From contig JADFMM010000029.1 in the NCBI GenBank assembly GCA_022563885.1, forward strand, positions 1 through 34,217: a stretch of 34,217 nucleotides of DNA, read 5' to 3'. The notes beneath the pieces were generated by a model, which saw only the letters and a list, made by a program, of their open reading frames with translations, was not told where the DNA came from and did not search any database. Position 1 is the stretch's first letter. Each line of letters starts with the position of its first letter. Positions 16,146-24,889 of this stretch are shown here, piece by piece. A program made the position numbers and the translations under genes. The stretch is from Planctomycetota bacterium (lineage in GTDB: Bacteria; Planctomycetota; Phycisphaerae; Sedimentisphaerales; Anaerobacaceae).

Positions 16146-17039
16146 ATGGAAGGCCAGATTCAGGACAATCCGGACACGCCCGAAGCCCCCGACGAACCGC
16201 AGCGTTCGATGATGGGGGTCATCGTGCATTCCTTCTTTATTGTGCCCTTTCTCATTGCGGTTTTCTGCGTTCTGCTCTTTACGGCGGGTATGATGCTCAC
16301 CCGGGAACAGAAGACGGCCTTCGACTACCTAGAGGACATTCGGATTGGGGGTTCTACCAAACGCTGGGTATCGGCCTTTGAGTTGTCCAAGTTCTTGGCC
16401 GATCCGGCCAAAATTCTGGATGAGGAACGGTTCGCCGCTGAGATGATTACGGCCTTCGAGAAGGCCCGGGTCCAGCATGACGACAGCCGTGTCCAGGAGT
16501 ATTTGGCCCTGGGCATGGGCCGAACGGGCAATCCCCAGTACCTGGAGACCTTACTCCATGCGATCGATAGCAGCGAGAAGAACCTCTTACTCTCGGCCAT
16601 CTATGCCCTCGGCATGTTACGGGATCAGGGGGCCGTCGCTAAATTGCAACTCTTCCTGGATCATTCGGTGCCGCGGATTCGGTCCATCACCGTGGTGGCG
16701 TTGGCAAATATCGGGGGATCCGAAGTCATACCGCTGCTGAAAGGGGCACTGGCAGATGCCGAGCCCAATGTACGCTGGGGTGCGGCTATCTCGCTGGCCC
16801 GGATGGGCGATGCCTCGGGCAAGGAGACGCTGCTGGAACTGCTAGAGCCGGATTATCTGTCCCAGTTTCCCGCGGTGGATGCACGCGAGAAGAGCGATCT
16901 CAGGGTGGCCACGATTGAGGCGGCAGGCCGGCTGGACGCCCAAGACGTCCGGATGAAGATTGAGGAACTCTCCCAGGATTCCGACATGAAGGTACGGGCG
17001 GCGGCCTGGAACTATCTCCATCAGAAAGACGAGTCATGA
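16146..17039 (+). CDS. Membrane-anchored HEAT-repeat protein at the head of the bc-complex operon
   Basis: A 297-residue protein. The ATG at 16146 has GGTGG about nine bases upstream; an ATG at 16128 gives six more residues but lacks a ribosome site. A Pro/acidic N-terminus precedes one membrane helix (residues about 21-43, IVHSFFIVPFLIAVFCVLLF). Most of the rest, from about 100 on, is HEAT/armadillo-type helical repeats, e.g. LLSAIYALGMLRDQGAV, IRSITVVALANIGGSEV and VRWGAAISLARMGDASG. Such scaffolds bind other proteins. Its position directly before the Rieske gene (16 bases) suggests an accessory or assembly subunit of this complex. This role is inferred from context only. Confidence 0.75.
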   Translation: MEGQIQDNPDTPEAPDEPQRSMMGVIVHSFFIVPFLIAVFCVLLFTAGMMLTREQKTAFDYLEDIRIGGSTKRWVSAFELSKFLADPAKILDEERFAAEMITAFEKARVQHDDSRVQEYLALGMGRTGNPQYLETLLHAIDSSEKNLLLSAIYALGMLRDQGAVAKLQLFLDHSVPRIRSITVVALANIGGSEVIPLLKGALADAEPNVRWGAAISLARMGDASGKETLLELLEPDYLSQFPAVDAREKSDLRVATIEAAGRLDAQDVRMKIEELSQDSDMKVRAAAWNYLHQKDES

Positions 17040-17055
17040 CAAAGATGGGTGCAAT

Positions 17056-17676
17056 ATGAGCGACGATAAACCAGGTCCCGGGAGGACCCCGGAGAAGAAA
17101 GAAGAGGGGGCGGCTGTGACTGCGGGGACCGGAAGTGCCGCAGCAAAAAAAGTGGCGAGTCAGCCCATCGTCAGGCCCAGCGGGCCGGATCGAGTACCGC
17201 GCCGGACGCTGGTGGCGTGGCTGGCCATTGGCTGGTTGGCCTTTGGGGCCTCGATGGCGGCCTATGGTGCGATGTTTGTGCGCTTCCTGTTTCCGAACGT
17301 GTTGTTCGAGCCGAAGCAGAGCTTTCTGGCCGGCTTCCCGGATGAGTATGTCGTGGGGGCGGTCTCCGAACGCTGGAAGGTCTCGCAAGCGGTCTGGATT
17401 GTGCGCGACACCGAGACGCTTTACGTGCTCTCCACCGTCTGCACCCACCTGGGTTGCACGCCGAATTGGCTGGAGAATGAAGGCAAGTTCAAATGTCCCT
17501 GCCACGGGAGTGGCTTCTACAAGACCGGGATCAACTTCGAAGGACCGGCACCCCGCCCGCTGGAACGCTTTCGTGTTGCCCTCACCGACTCGGGTGAAAT
17601 CCTGGTCGACAAGACCAAGAAGTTTCAACAGGAAAAGGGGGAATGGACTCAGCCGGAATCCTTCCTCGCCGTCTGA
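17056..17676 (+). CDS. petC: Rieske [2Fe-2S] protein of a cytochrome bc/b6f-type complex
   Basis: A 206-residue protein that takes one electron from quinol at the Qo site and passes it to the cytochrome subunit. A long charged N-terminus (about 50 residues, rich in Lys, Glu and Ala) precedes one membrane helix (LVAWLAIGWLAFGASMAAYG, about 52-71). The cluster motifs are CTHLGC (Cys129, His131, Cys134) and CPCHGS (Cys147, Cys149, His150): two Cys and two His ligands plus the disulfide pair. The GEI..D ending is typical. Cytochrome b follows 44 bases later. No twin-arginine motif is obvious before the helix apart from PRR. Confidence 0.93.
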   Translation: MSDDKPGPGRTPEKKEEGAAVTAGTGSAAAKKVASQPIVRPSGPDRVPRRTLVAWLAIGWLAFGASMAAYGAMFVRFLFPNVLFEPKQSFLAGFPDEYVVGAVSERWKVSQAVWIVRDTETLYVLSTVCTHLGCTPNWLENEGKFKCPCHGSGFYKTGINFEGPAPRPLERFRVALTDSGEILVDKTKKFQQEKGEWTQPESFLAV

Positions 17677-17720
17677 GTCTCACCGGGGACCCCTCAAAGA
17701 GCTTACAAAAGGATTCCTAA

Positions 17721-18509
17721 ATGCCGAAGGCTAAGAAGAGCTTTTTAGCACCGATCACCGAAAGCCAGATCTACCGATCCATCATGCGCGTCGGTATCCC
17801 CAGCACGCGTCGCGAGCGCATGATGATTGTCCTCAGCAATGTTTTCATACACCTGCATCCCGCTCGTATCCCCAAGCATGCGGTGAAGGTCAAGTACACC
17901 TGGTGCATGGGCGGGCTCACCTTCTTTATCTTTTTGGTTTTGACGGTGACGGGGATTCTCTTGATGTTCTACTACCGTCCGGTCACGGAGTATGCCTACG
18001 GTGACATCATCGACTTGAAGGAACAGGTTCCGCTGGGGATCATGCGGGAGATTCACCGCTGGGGTGCGCATCTCATGGTCATCACGGTCTGGCTGCACAT
18101 GTTCCGGGTCTTTATGACGGGTTCTTATAAGCCGCCCCGCGAATTCAACTGGGGGGTGGGGGTCGTCCTGCTGCTGTTGACGATGTTCTTGAGCTTCACC
18201 GGTTACCTGCTGCCCTGGGATCAACTGGCGATCTGGGCCATTACCGTGGGTTCCCGCATGGCGGGTGCGACGCCATTCATCGGGACCTCGGGCCCCGGCT
18301 CGGCGCTGCTGGCCCTGGGAGACGTGAACTTTGTGCACGAGGCGAGCGATGCCCGCTTTGCCATGCTGGGAGGGCGTTTTGTGGGAGAAGCGACCCTGCT
18401 GCGCTTCTATGTGCTGCACTGCATTGGTTTGCCCTTTATCATCATGATCTTCATGATCGTGCACTTTTGGCGTGTGCGCAAGGACGGCGGTATCTCCGGA
18501 CCCACCTAA
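17721..18509 (+). CDS. petB: b6-type cytochrome b (N-terminal half), with heme ci cysteine
   Basis: A 262-residue four-helix heme-b subunit carrying the quinol oxidation and reduction sites. Heme ligands are His112/His126 ([16 protein letters not shown], 14 apart) and His233/His248 (15 apart). The second spacing is that of cytochrome b6, as are the separate C-terminal subunit and the ending RKDGGISGP. Cys62 in YTWCMGGLT aligns with Cys35 of cytochrome b6 (FYCLGGIT), the residue that covalently holds heme ci/cn. GYLLPWDQ is the Qo-site segment. The next gene supplies the missing C-terminal helices. Confidence 0.93.
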   Translation: MPKAKKSFLAPITESQIYRSIMRVGIPSTRRERMMIVLSNVFIHLHPARIPKHAVKVKYTWCMGGLTFFIFLVLTVTGILLMFYYRPVTEYAYGDIIDLKEQVPLGIMREIHRWGAHLMVITVWLHMFRVFMTGSYKPPREFNWGVGVVLLLLTMFLSFTGYLLPWDQLAIWAITVGSRMAGATPFIGTSGPGSALLALGDVNFVHEASDARFAMLGGRFVGEATLLRFYVLHCIGLPFIIMIFMIVHFWRVRKDGGISGPT

Positions 18510-18575
18510 GGGAAACAATCAGGCGGGTCCCTCTGAAATGCCGAAACGAATGATGCCTTTCAATGTCTGGGTACT

Positions 18576-19697
18576 ATGGAAGAACTTAGCTGGCCAAAGC
18601 ACTTAATCAACGTTCTTAGCAATCCGAAATATCTCTTTCCGCTCCTCCTCGGGCTCTTCGTGTTCATATTCCCTCCGACGGATCGCCTCCACCGTATTCA
18701 CCTGCGCCTGCGTTTAGACAGGCTCTGGACCAACGCCGGAGGTGTGTTTTTGTTGGTACTGTTTCTGTCCTTTTTCCTCTTTGGACTGACAGACCCCAAC
18801 TTTCGCTTGATCGTGACCAAGGCGGACAATGTGCCCATCGTGGGACTGATATTTCTGGTCACCTTCTTTCTCTGGTTCAGCATGAAGCAGGCGCTGGAGA
18901 ACGACCGGCGCATGGCCGATGGCAAAAAACCCATAGAAGCGGACGACAAGGACCCGGTGTTGGTGTGGCCGGATCTGGTCTACGGCGAGTTCATTGCCAT
19001 GATCGTGTGTACGATCCTATTGATCGTCTGGTCGATTGTTCTCACGGCCCCGTTGGAGCAACCCGCGAATCCGGCGGTCTCTCCCAATCCCTCAAAGGCT
19101 CCCTGGTATTTCCTGGGTCTGCAGGAGATGCTGGTCTATTTCGATCCCTGGATCGCCGGCGTGGTTTTTCCCACCGTGATCATCATCGGCATCATGGCCA
19201 TTCCCTATCTCGACAACAATAAGAAGGGATGCGGATACTACTCCTTCGCGGATCGCAAGATGGCGGTGTCGGTCTTCATGTTTTTCTGGCTGGTCCTGTG
19301 GATCTTTCTGATCGTGGTGGGGACCTTTCTTCGGGGTCCGAACTGGAATTTCTTTGGTCCCTTTGAAGTCTGGAAGATCAGCAAACTCGAGGCCTTGACC
19401 AATGTGAACCTGTCCGAACTGATCTATATGAAGCTCCTGAACCGCCGCCTTCCCGATAACATCCTGGTGCGAGAGATGGGGGGCTTCCTGGTCATCTTGG
19501 GGTATTTCGGTGTGTTGCCCCTGATCCTGATGAAGACGCTCTTTCGAAAATTGCATCAGGATCTGGGAAATGTACGCTTCAGTTTTTTCACGATCATGCT
19601 GCTGATGTCCTTCAGTTTGCCCATCAAGATGATGCTGCGCTGGTTCTTCAACATCAAGTACATCGTGGCGATACCGGAGTACTTCTTCAATATCTAA
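18576..19697 (+). CDS. Cytochrome b C-terminal/subunit-IV-like protein, enlarged
   Basis: A 373-residue polytopic protein. Residues about 131-215 match subunit IV of b6f and the C-terminal half of cytochrome b: DLVYGEF, a helix, APLEQPANP, then the Qo motif, here APWY (175-178) instead of PEWY, then FLGLQEM. Non-PEWY forms are common in menaquinone-using complexes, so a low-potential quinol is likely; this is inference. Family subunit IV has about 160 residues. This protein has roughly 120 extra residues before (two to three helices) and 150 after (three or more helices), which may hold the octaheme subunit. Octaheme gene follows after 18 bases. Confidence 0.88.
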   Translation: MEELSWPKHLINVLSNPKYLFPLLLGLFVFIFPPTDRLHRIHLRLRLDRLWTNAGGVFLLVLFLSFFLFGLTDPNFRLIVTKADNVPIVGLIFLVTFFLWFSMKQALENDRRMADGKKPIEADDKDPVLVWPDLVYGEFIAMIVCTILLIVWSIVLTAPLEQPANPAVSPNPSKAPWYFLGLQEMLVYFDPWIAGVVFPTVIIIGIMAIPYLDNNKKGCGYYSFADRKMAVSVFMFFWLVLWIFLIVVGTFLRGPNWNFFGPFEVWKISKLEALTNVNLSELIYMKLLNRRLPDNILVREMGGFLVILGYFGVLPLILMKTLFRKLHQDLGNVRFSFFTIMLLMSFSLPIKMMLRWFFNIKYIVAIPEYFFNI

Positions 19698-19715
19698 CAT
19701 GCCAAGGATGTTCTC

Positions 19716-22700
19716 GTGAGCGAACCACAAGAGCGATATTACAATATCGCTAAATTGAACAAAGTTTTTGCCATCTCCAGTCTGGTGCTTTTGGGCACCA
19801 TCGGCTGGATGTTGCTGGACGACTATGCCCGTCGCTGGAAGGGCTATCAGCGGGAATTCCGTTCCTACGAGGTCGAGAAGACGCGGGTCAAATTCGACAA
19901 GGAAAAGAATCTTCTCAAGGATCAAGAACGTTACCAGGAACTCTTGGTCGAGCGGGAGGCCGCCCAGGCGGCCTATGACGCCAATTCGGCCGGCCTCGTT
20001 GACTTGCGGACGGAATTAGAAGCGGTTCAGGGAGAGAATGATCTCCTGGTACAACAGTACCGCTTTACCAAGGCCGAACTGGACGCGGCCAAATATCAGT
20101 ACGAAGAGGCGAAGAATCACAATTCTAGCAACCTGGACAGGGCGGAGGAGGCCTTTGACGTGCTGCAAGCGCAGGAGAAGCAACAGAAATTGGCAGTCGA
20201 AGTATCGGATCAGGAGGTCCAGCAGAAGAGAGATGCATTCGATGCGCTGGGTGTTCATCTGAAGGAAATAGAACGTGAGCAGGGTCGGCTCGCTCAGGAA
20301 AAGACCCTGCTTGAGAACAAGCTCGAAAAGATTGATCAGCACGCCATGACTCTACCGAACCTGGTGGCCGATCTCGTGCGTGATCTTCCTCTGATCGATA
20401 TGGCCAGTCCGAACTACAAGATCCGACAGGTGGTCCTGAAGGATTTGAAGGATGACCTTAATTTCATGCAGGTACCCAAGGTGGAGCGCTGCATTACCTG
20501 CCACCTCGGTATCGACAATCTCGATTACAAGGATCTTCCCCAACCTTTTCGCACGCACTCCAATCTGGAGCAGTACGTCGACAACGATTCGCCGCATCCC
20601 CTGGAAGACTTCGGATGCACCTCCTGTCATGGCGGACGGGGCCGTGGGACAGACTTCGTGACGGCGGCCCACACCCCCTCCAGTGACGAACAGAAGAAGG
20701 AATGGGAGGAACAATACAACTGGGAGGCCTTTCACCACTGGGATACCCCCATGGTCCCCCTGCAGTATACGGAATCGGGCTGTTTCAAGTGCCACTCGGG
20801 CGAGACCGTCATCGCGGGGGCGGAAAACCTGAATCTGGGCCTGCAGCTCATCGAGAGGGCCGGCTGCTATACCTGTCACGAAATTGAGAAATACAAGGGG
20901 TGGATGCAGCCGGGGCCCAACCTCAAGGCTATCGGTACGAAAGTGACGCCCGAGTGGGCGCGACGGTGGATTGCAGATCCGCACTCCTTCCGACACAACA
21001 CCTGGATGCCTGCCTTCTGGGGTCAATCCAACAACAGCGACCCCAATTCACAGGCCAGGGCCGATCAAGAGGTCCGCAGCATCGCCCACTATCTCTTTGC
21101 CGCCAGCAAGGAGATCGAACTGACCGACATTCCCGTGCCGGGCGACCCCGTCAGGGGTGAAGAACTCGTGGCCTCGGTGGGTTGCTTCGGCTGCCACAAG
21201 ATCGAGCCGGATCCCGTGGTGACACCGGCCACGCGCCAAAACCTGCAGCGAGAGCAAGGACCCAACCTGATCGGTTTGGGCAGCAAGACCAGCGCTACCT
21301 GGGTCTTCAATTGGCTCAAGGACCCCCATCGCTTCCGGGCTGACACCCGAATGCCCAACCTGCGGCTGACCGATCAAGAGGCCGCCGATATTGCCGCTTA
21401 TCTGACGCAAAGTGACATAAGTAAGAGAGATGACTTCGATCGAAAACCCTTAGCGCCGATCGACGAAGCCATCGTGGACACCCTGGTCACGGAGTTCTTG
21501 ACTCGAACGATGACACGGGCCCAGGCGGACGAACAGCGGGCCGGCATGGCGCTCGACGACAAGCTGGAGTATGCCGGGCAGAAACTGATCGCCCACTACG
21601 GCTGCTTCTCCTGCCACGCGATCGAAGGCTTCGATGACATGAAGCCGATTGGCACGGCGCTGACTCAGGAGGGCAGCAAATCGATTCACAATCTGGACTT
21701 CGGTTTCATCCACATCGATCACAGCAGGCAAGCCTGGTTCAAGCAAAAGCTCAAGGAGCCCCGCATTTTCGACGAAAATCGCGTGAAGACGCCGGGCGAG
21801 AAGCTCCGCATGCCCAATTTCAACTTTACGGATGAGGAGGCCGACGCCCTGGTCACGGTCCTCTTGGGCTTCACCAAGGCCAAACCCGGCCACCTGAAGC
21901 TCACGGGCGCCTCCGTGGAGGAGCAGTACATCCAAGAGGGTCAGCGGGTCGTTCGCCAGTTCAACTGCCAGGGGTGCCACGAGTTGGAGGGCGAGGGCGG
22001 CGCCATTCAGCCCAAGGTCTTCGACTGGCTGGTCAAGTACCAGGACAAGGAGGAGAATGAAGCCGACGCCGTCTTTAAGAGTTTCAGCCCGCCGAATCTC
22101 ATCGGCGAAGGCAAGAAGGTGCACGCCCAGTGGCTCTTCGACTTCCTGCATGCCCCCAGCACCATTCGGCCTTGGCTCAAGACCCGCATGCCCACTTTTA
22201 ATTTTACTGCGGCTCAATCGAATGCGCTGGTGCGCTACTTCAGTGCCCTGGACCGGGTTGATTTCCCCTTCGCGGAGATGGTCAGTGATGCGGAGATCGC
22301 CAGGGACTATGAGGATGGCAAGAAGCTGTTCTCTGAGGAGTATCTCGCCTGCGGCAAGTGTCACATCGTGGGTGACCAGACGCCCGGTGGATCCGCGGAC
22401 AGCTGGGCGCCCGACTTTACGCTGGCTCGAGATCGGTTGAAGCCACAGTGGATGATCGACTGGCTCATGGATCCGCAGGCGCTGCTTCCCGGGACCAAGA
22501 TGCCCGGCTATTTCGAAGCAGAATACTTCGACGATGCGGGTCCGGAAGACATATTGGGTGGAGATGAGACGCTGCAGATCAAGGCGTTGCGGAACTTCAT
22601 TCTCGGCTTGGGCGCCGAGAAGGGTAAAACCGAGAGTTCTGCACGGAGCGATGACAGGCCGGACCCCAAGCAGACGGTGGTGGGAGGACGGGTGTCGAAG

Positions 22701-22724
22701 GCGTTCACGGTACCCGGCGACTGA
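19716..22724 (+). CDS. Membrane-anchored coiled-coil octaheme cytochrome c
   Basis: A 1002-residue protein starting at GTG. One membrane helix (about 16-34) serves as an uncleaved anchor. A long charged coiled coil (about 40-208) follows. Eight CxxCH heme sites start at Cys259, 301, 356, 384, 490, 630, 751 and 879. The last five each have a downstream Met-Pro typical of class I cytochromes (Met431, 546, 699, 825, 929), so they form five class-I-like domains; the first three look like a compact low-potential group. No separate cytochrome c1 or c gene exists here, so this protein probably takes electrons from the Rieske protein and hands them on to the oxidase. It may have grown by domain duplication. 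Confidence 0.88.
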   Translation: MSEPQERYYNIAKLNKVFAISSLVLLGTIGWMLLDDYARRWKGYQREFRSYEVEKTRVKFDKEKNLLKDQERYQELLVEREAAQAAYDANSAGLVDLRTELEAVQGENDLLVQQYRFTKAELDAAKYQYEEAKNHNSSNLDRAEEAFDVLQAQEKQQKLAVEVSDQEVQQKRDAFDALGVHLKEIEREQGRLAQEKTLLENKLEKIDQHAMTLPNLVADLVRDLPLIDMASPNYKIRQVVLKDLKDDLNFMQVPKVERCITCHLGIDNLDYKDLPQPFRTHSNLEQYVDNDSPHPLEDFGCTSCHGGRGRGTDFVTAAHTPSSDEQKKEWEEQYNWEAFHHWDTPMVPLQYTESGCFKCHSGETVIAGAENLNLGLQLIERAGCYTCHEIEKYKGWMQPGPNLKAIGTKVTPEWARRWIADPHSFRHNTWMPAFWGQSNNSDPNSQARADQEVRSIAHYLFAASKEIELTDIPVPGDPVRGEELVASVGCFGCHKIEPDPVVTPATRQNLQREQGPNLIGLGSKTSATWVFNWLKDPHRFRADTRMPNLRLTDQEAADIAAYLTQSDISKRDDFDRKPLAPIDEAIVDTLVTEFLTRTMTRAQADEQRAGMALDDKLEYAGQKLIAHYGCFSCHAIEGFDDMKPIGTALTQEGSKSIHNLDFGFIHIDHSRQAWFKQKLKEPRIFDENRVKTPGEKLRMPNFNFTDEEADALVTVLLGFTKAKPGHLKLTGASVEEQYIQEGQRVVRQFNCQGCHELEGEGGAIQPKVFDWLVKYQDKEENEADAVFKSFSPPNLIGEGKKVHAQWLFDFLHAPSTIRPWLKTRMPTFNFTAAQSNALVRYFSALDRVDFPFAEMVSDAEIARDYEDGKKLFSEEYLACGKCHIVGDQTPGGSADSWAPDFTLARDRLKPQWMIDWLMDPQALLPGTKMPGYFEAEYFDDAGPEDILGGDETLQIKALRNFILGLGAEKGKTESSARSDDRPDPKQTVVGGRVSKAFTVPGD

Positions 22725-22726
22725 TC

Positions 22727-23500
22727 GTGTTGGCCAAGATCCCCCTACTGACCGCCCTGCTGTTTGCGAACCTCTATCCCCTCTGTTTCTGGATCAACGT
22801 GAGAGAGCCTCTGGGCCATGGATTTCACAGGTTTCACTTGGGACTGGCCGGGGTCACCGGCGGCGTTGCCGTGACGCTGCTGATGTTCATGGAGGTCCCC
22901 ACCTCCCTCAAGGTCAGTCTCGCGATTTGGCTTGGGCTCTTTTTAATCGTCTCTGCTCTCATGTGGTCAAGAGACGTTCCGAATCTCATGTGGATCAGCC
23001 TCGTCTCGATCTTCGGGCTCGTCCTCTACGCACAGGCCCAGAGCCACTTGCTGGGACCCGGTCTGGATCTGCTGTTCTTTAGCATCTTGGGAGGCATGAT
23101 CCTCTGCCTGTCTATCTTTGCCATGAATATGGGGCACTGGTACTTGAATGTGCGGGGCTTGTCCGTGAGTCATCTCCAGCGTGTCGTCACGGTCTTCGGC
23201 ATCGTGTTGCTGGCGCGTATGCTGCTGGATGGTTGGCGACTGCTCACGCATCACGTCACCTATGCCGGCTTTGAAATCCCCCTCTATTCCTTTGTGATGA
23301 CCATCGAGGGCTTCTTGATTATCGTGGCCTTGCTCTTCGGCACCATCTTCCCCTTGATCACCCTGTTTTTTGTGCGGGGAACGCTCTCGCTGAAGGCGAC
23401 CCAGAGTGCGACCGGCATTCTCTATGCGACGCTCTGCTCGGTGCTCATCGGTGACCTGAGCTATAAATACTATGCCCTGACATTCGACTGTGTCCTGTAA
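22727..23500 (+). CDS. Polytopic membrane protein of the bc-complex operon
   Basis: A 257-residue protein starting at GTG two bases after the octaheme gene, so probably translationally coupled. It has about eight hydrophobic helices. Conserved-looking polar spots are GHGFHRFHLG (about 30-39), a stretch reading MGHWYLNVRGLSVSHLQRV (about 134-152) and LLTHHVTYAG (about 176-185). The His-rich sites on helix ends could bind heme or quinone, but no known family is recognised. The position suggests an extra integral subunit or assembly factor of the complex. Confidence 0.7.
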   Translation: MLAKIPLLTALLFANLYPLCFWINVREPLGHGFHRFHLGLAGVTGGVAVTLLMFMEVPTSLKVSLAIWLGLFLIVSALMWSRDVPNLMWISLVSIFGLVLYAQAQSHLLGPGLDLLFFSILGGMILCLSIFAMNMGHWYLNVRGLSVSHLQRVVTVFGIVLLARMLLDGWRLLTHHVTYAGFEIPLYSFVMTIEGFLIIVALLFGTIFPLITLFFVRGTLSLKATQSATGILYATLCSVLIGDLSYKYYALTFDCVL

Positions 23501-23520
23501 AAAGGGTCGGGGGTTTGGCG

Positions 23521-23952
23521 ATGAAATCCATAGCCTGGCACTGCCTACACTGCTCCCGGCCCAATCGGCACTGGGTGGAAGAGGGAAAGACAGCACAGCC
23601 CGTTGTTTGCACGTTCTGCCAGGAATCAGACTACTCGATCGAGGACCCCGACCATCCTTTTGAGGCATGCCCTCTCTGCCACTGCCATCAACTCTATGTT
23701 CAGAAAGACTTCAATCGGGGATTGGGACTCCTGATCGTGCTGGGGGGAATCGTGCTGGTCCCCTGGACCTACGGACTGAGTCTGCCGTTCTTTGCCGGCA
23801 TCGATTGGCTGCTCTATCAGCGGGTCGCAAGCATGGTCATCTGCTATCGTTGCGGGGGAGAATTTCGTGGTTTTCCCATCCCCGCCCGACTGAAACCCTA
23901 TCTGCACAAGATCGGCCTGCGACACGACAGGACGCGCCTGTCTAACTCCTGA
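23521..23952 (+). CDS. Zinc-ribbon membrane protein, unknown function
   Basis: A 143-residue protein. The ATG at 23521 has CGGGGG seven bases upstream. Two or three Cys pairs (CLHC, CTFC, CPLCHC) precede a hydrophobic hairpin of two helices (GLLIVLGGIVLVPWTYGLSL and a shorter one), then CYRCGGEFRGFP. The four-Cys set would bind one or two zinc ions at the cytoplasmic face. The type occurs as an uncharacterised protein next to respiratory genes. It is the last gene of the first block. Confidence 0.65.
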   Translation: MKSIAWHCLHCSRPNRHWVEEGKTAQPVVCTFCQESDYSIEDPDHPFEACPLCHCHQLYVQKDFNRGLGLLIVLGGIVLVPWTYGLSLPFFAGIDWLLYQRVASMVICYRCGGEFRGFPIPARLKPYLHKIGLRHDRTRLSNS

Positions 23953-24026
23953 TGAGCGGGGGCTGGTGCGTCCCAAATTGGCCCAAATATTATTTACAAA
24001 CAAGGAAAATGTGTCTATATCCCGGG

Positions 24027-24055
24027 TTGACTTGTTCCGATTATTCATGTAGTGT
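24027..24055 (+). promoter_or_regulatory. Candidate promoter of the oxidase operon
   Basis: TTGACT (five of six), a 17-base spacer, then TAGTGT (weak -10). It lies in an AT-rich 150-base gap between the two respiratory blocks, the only such gap from 16 to 31 kb. A second -10 choice cannot be ruled out. Confidence 0.4.
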
Positions 24056-24102
24056 TTATACGTAGTTTTACGAAGTAAATTTGAAAAGGAGCACTGAACC
24101 TG

Positions 24103-24828
24103 ATGCGAAACGAAAAATACACCTGTTTTTTACTAGTCATTCTAATGATGACGTTTGCCGCCCAGGCGGGCACCATCAAGGGCACGATCGTTTACGAGGG
24201 CCCGATTCCCAAATTGAAGCCCATCAATATGGAAGCCGACCCCATCTGCCACGCCAAGCATGATACTCCCGTGCTTGTGGAGACCCTTGTCCTGGGTGAG
24301 GGTCGGACCATGGCGAATGTCTTCGTTCACGTGAAGAACGCTCCCAAGAAGAGCTACGAGACGCCGGAAGAGCCCGTTGTCATCAGCCAGAAGGGCTGTG
24401 TCTACACTCCCCACGTCCTAGGCATCATGGTCGATCAGCCGATGAAGATTATGAACGAAGACGGCACCTTGCACAACGTGCACGCCCTGTGCAAGACGAA
24501 CAAGGAATTCAACGTGGCCATGCCCGGGTTCAGGAAGGAATTCACTAAGACCTTCAAAGAAGAAGAGTTCATGTTCTTGATGAAATGCGATGTCCATCCC
24601 TGGATGAGCGCCTGGATCTCCGTGATGGGACATCCCTTCTTTGATACCACCGGCAAAGAGGGCACCTACGAGATCAAAGGTCTGCCCCCGGGTGTGTGGC
24701 AGATCGAAGTCTGGCACGAAAGACTTAAGACGCAGACCCGCACGGTGAAGATCGCAGGGAAGGACGACGTGCAGGTGGCGGACTTTACCTACCAGCATCC
24801 CAGTCTGAAAAAGAAGGCCGCGAAATAA
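24103..24828 (+). CDS. Periplasmic cupredoxin-like protein with a carboxypeptidase-regulatory tail
   Basis: A 241-residue protein with AAGGAG upstream and a signal peptide (YTCFLLVILMMTFAAQAG). The mid part has a likely type 1 copper set: His in DGTLHNVH and Cys/His/Met in MKCDVHPWM. The C-terminal part (HPFFDTTGKEGTYEIKGLPP) is a carboxypeptidase-regulatory-like beta-sandwich. It lies 61 bases before subunit I. It could carry electrons between the octaheme cytochrome and the CuA site, or help deliver copper. Role is from context; binding residues are visible. Confidence 0.75.
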   Translation: MRNEKYTCFLLVILMMTFAAQAGTIKGTIVYEGPIPKLKPINMEADPICHAKHDTPVLVETLVLGEGRTMANVFVHVKNAPKKSYETPEEPVVISQKGCVYTPHVLGIMVDQPMKIMNEDGTLHNVHALCKTNKEFNVAMPGFRKEFTKTFKEEEFMFLMKCDVHPWMSAWISVMGHPFFDTTGKEGTYEIKGLPPGVWQIEVWHERLKTQTRTVKIAGKDDVQVADFTYQHPSLKKKAAK

Positions 24829-24889
24829 GGACTGGTTCACGGCTCCGAATTCCCCAGCTAGGGGAGCGGCAAGAGATAAGTAGAGATCT

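Noticed and set aside
21450-22364. Long open frame on the minus strand opposite the octaheme cytochrome gene (also 19092-19925, 20352-21026)
   Set aside because: The plus strand carries eight CxxCH sites and class-I cytochrome motifs in one continuous frame; the opposite frames show no family signal and are codon-bias shadows.
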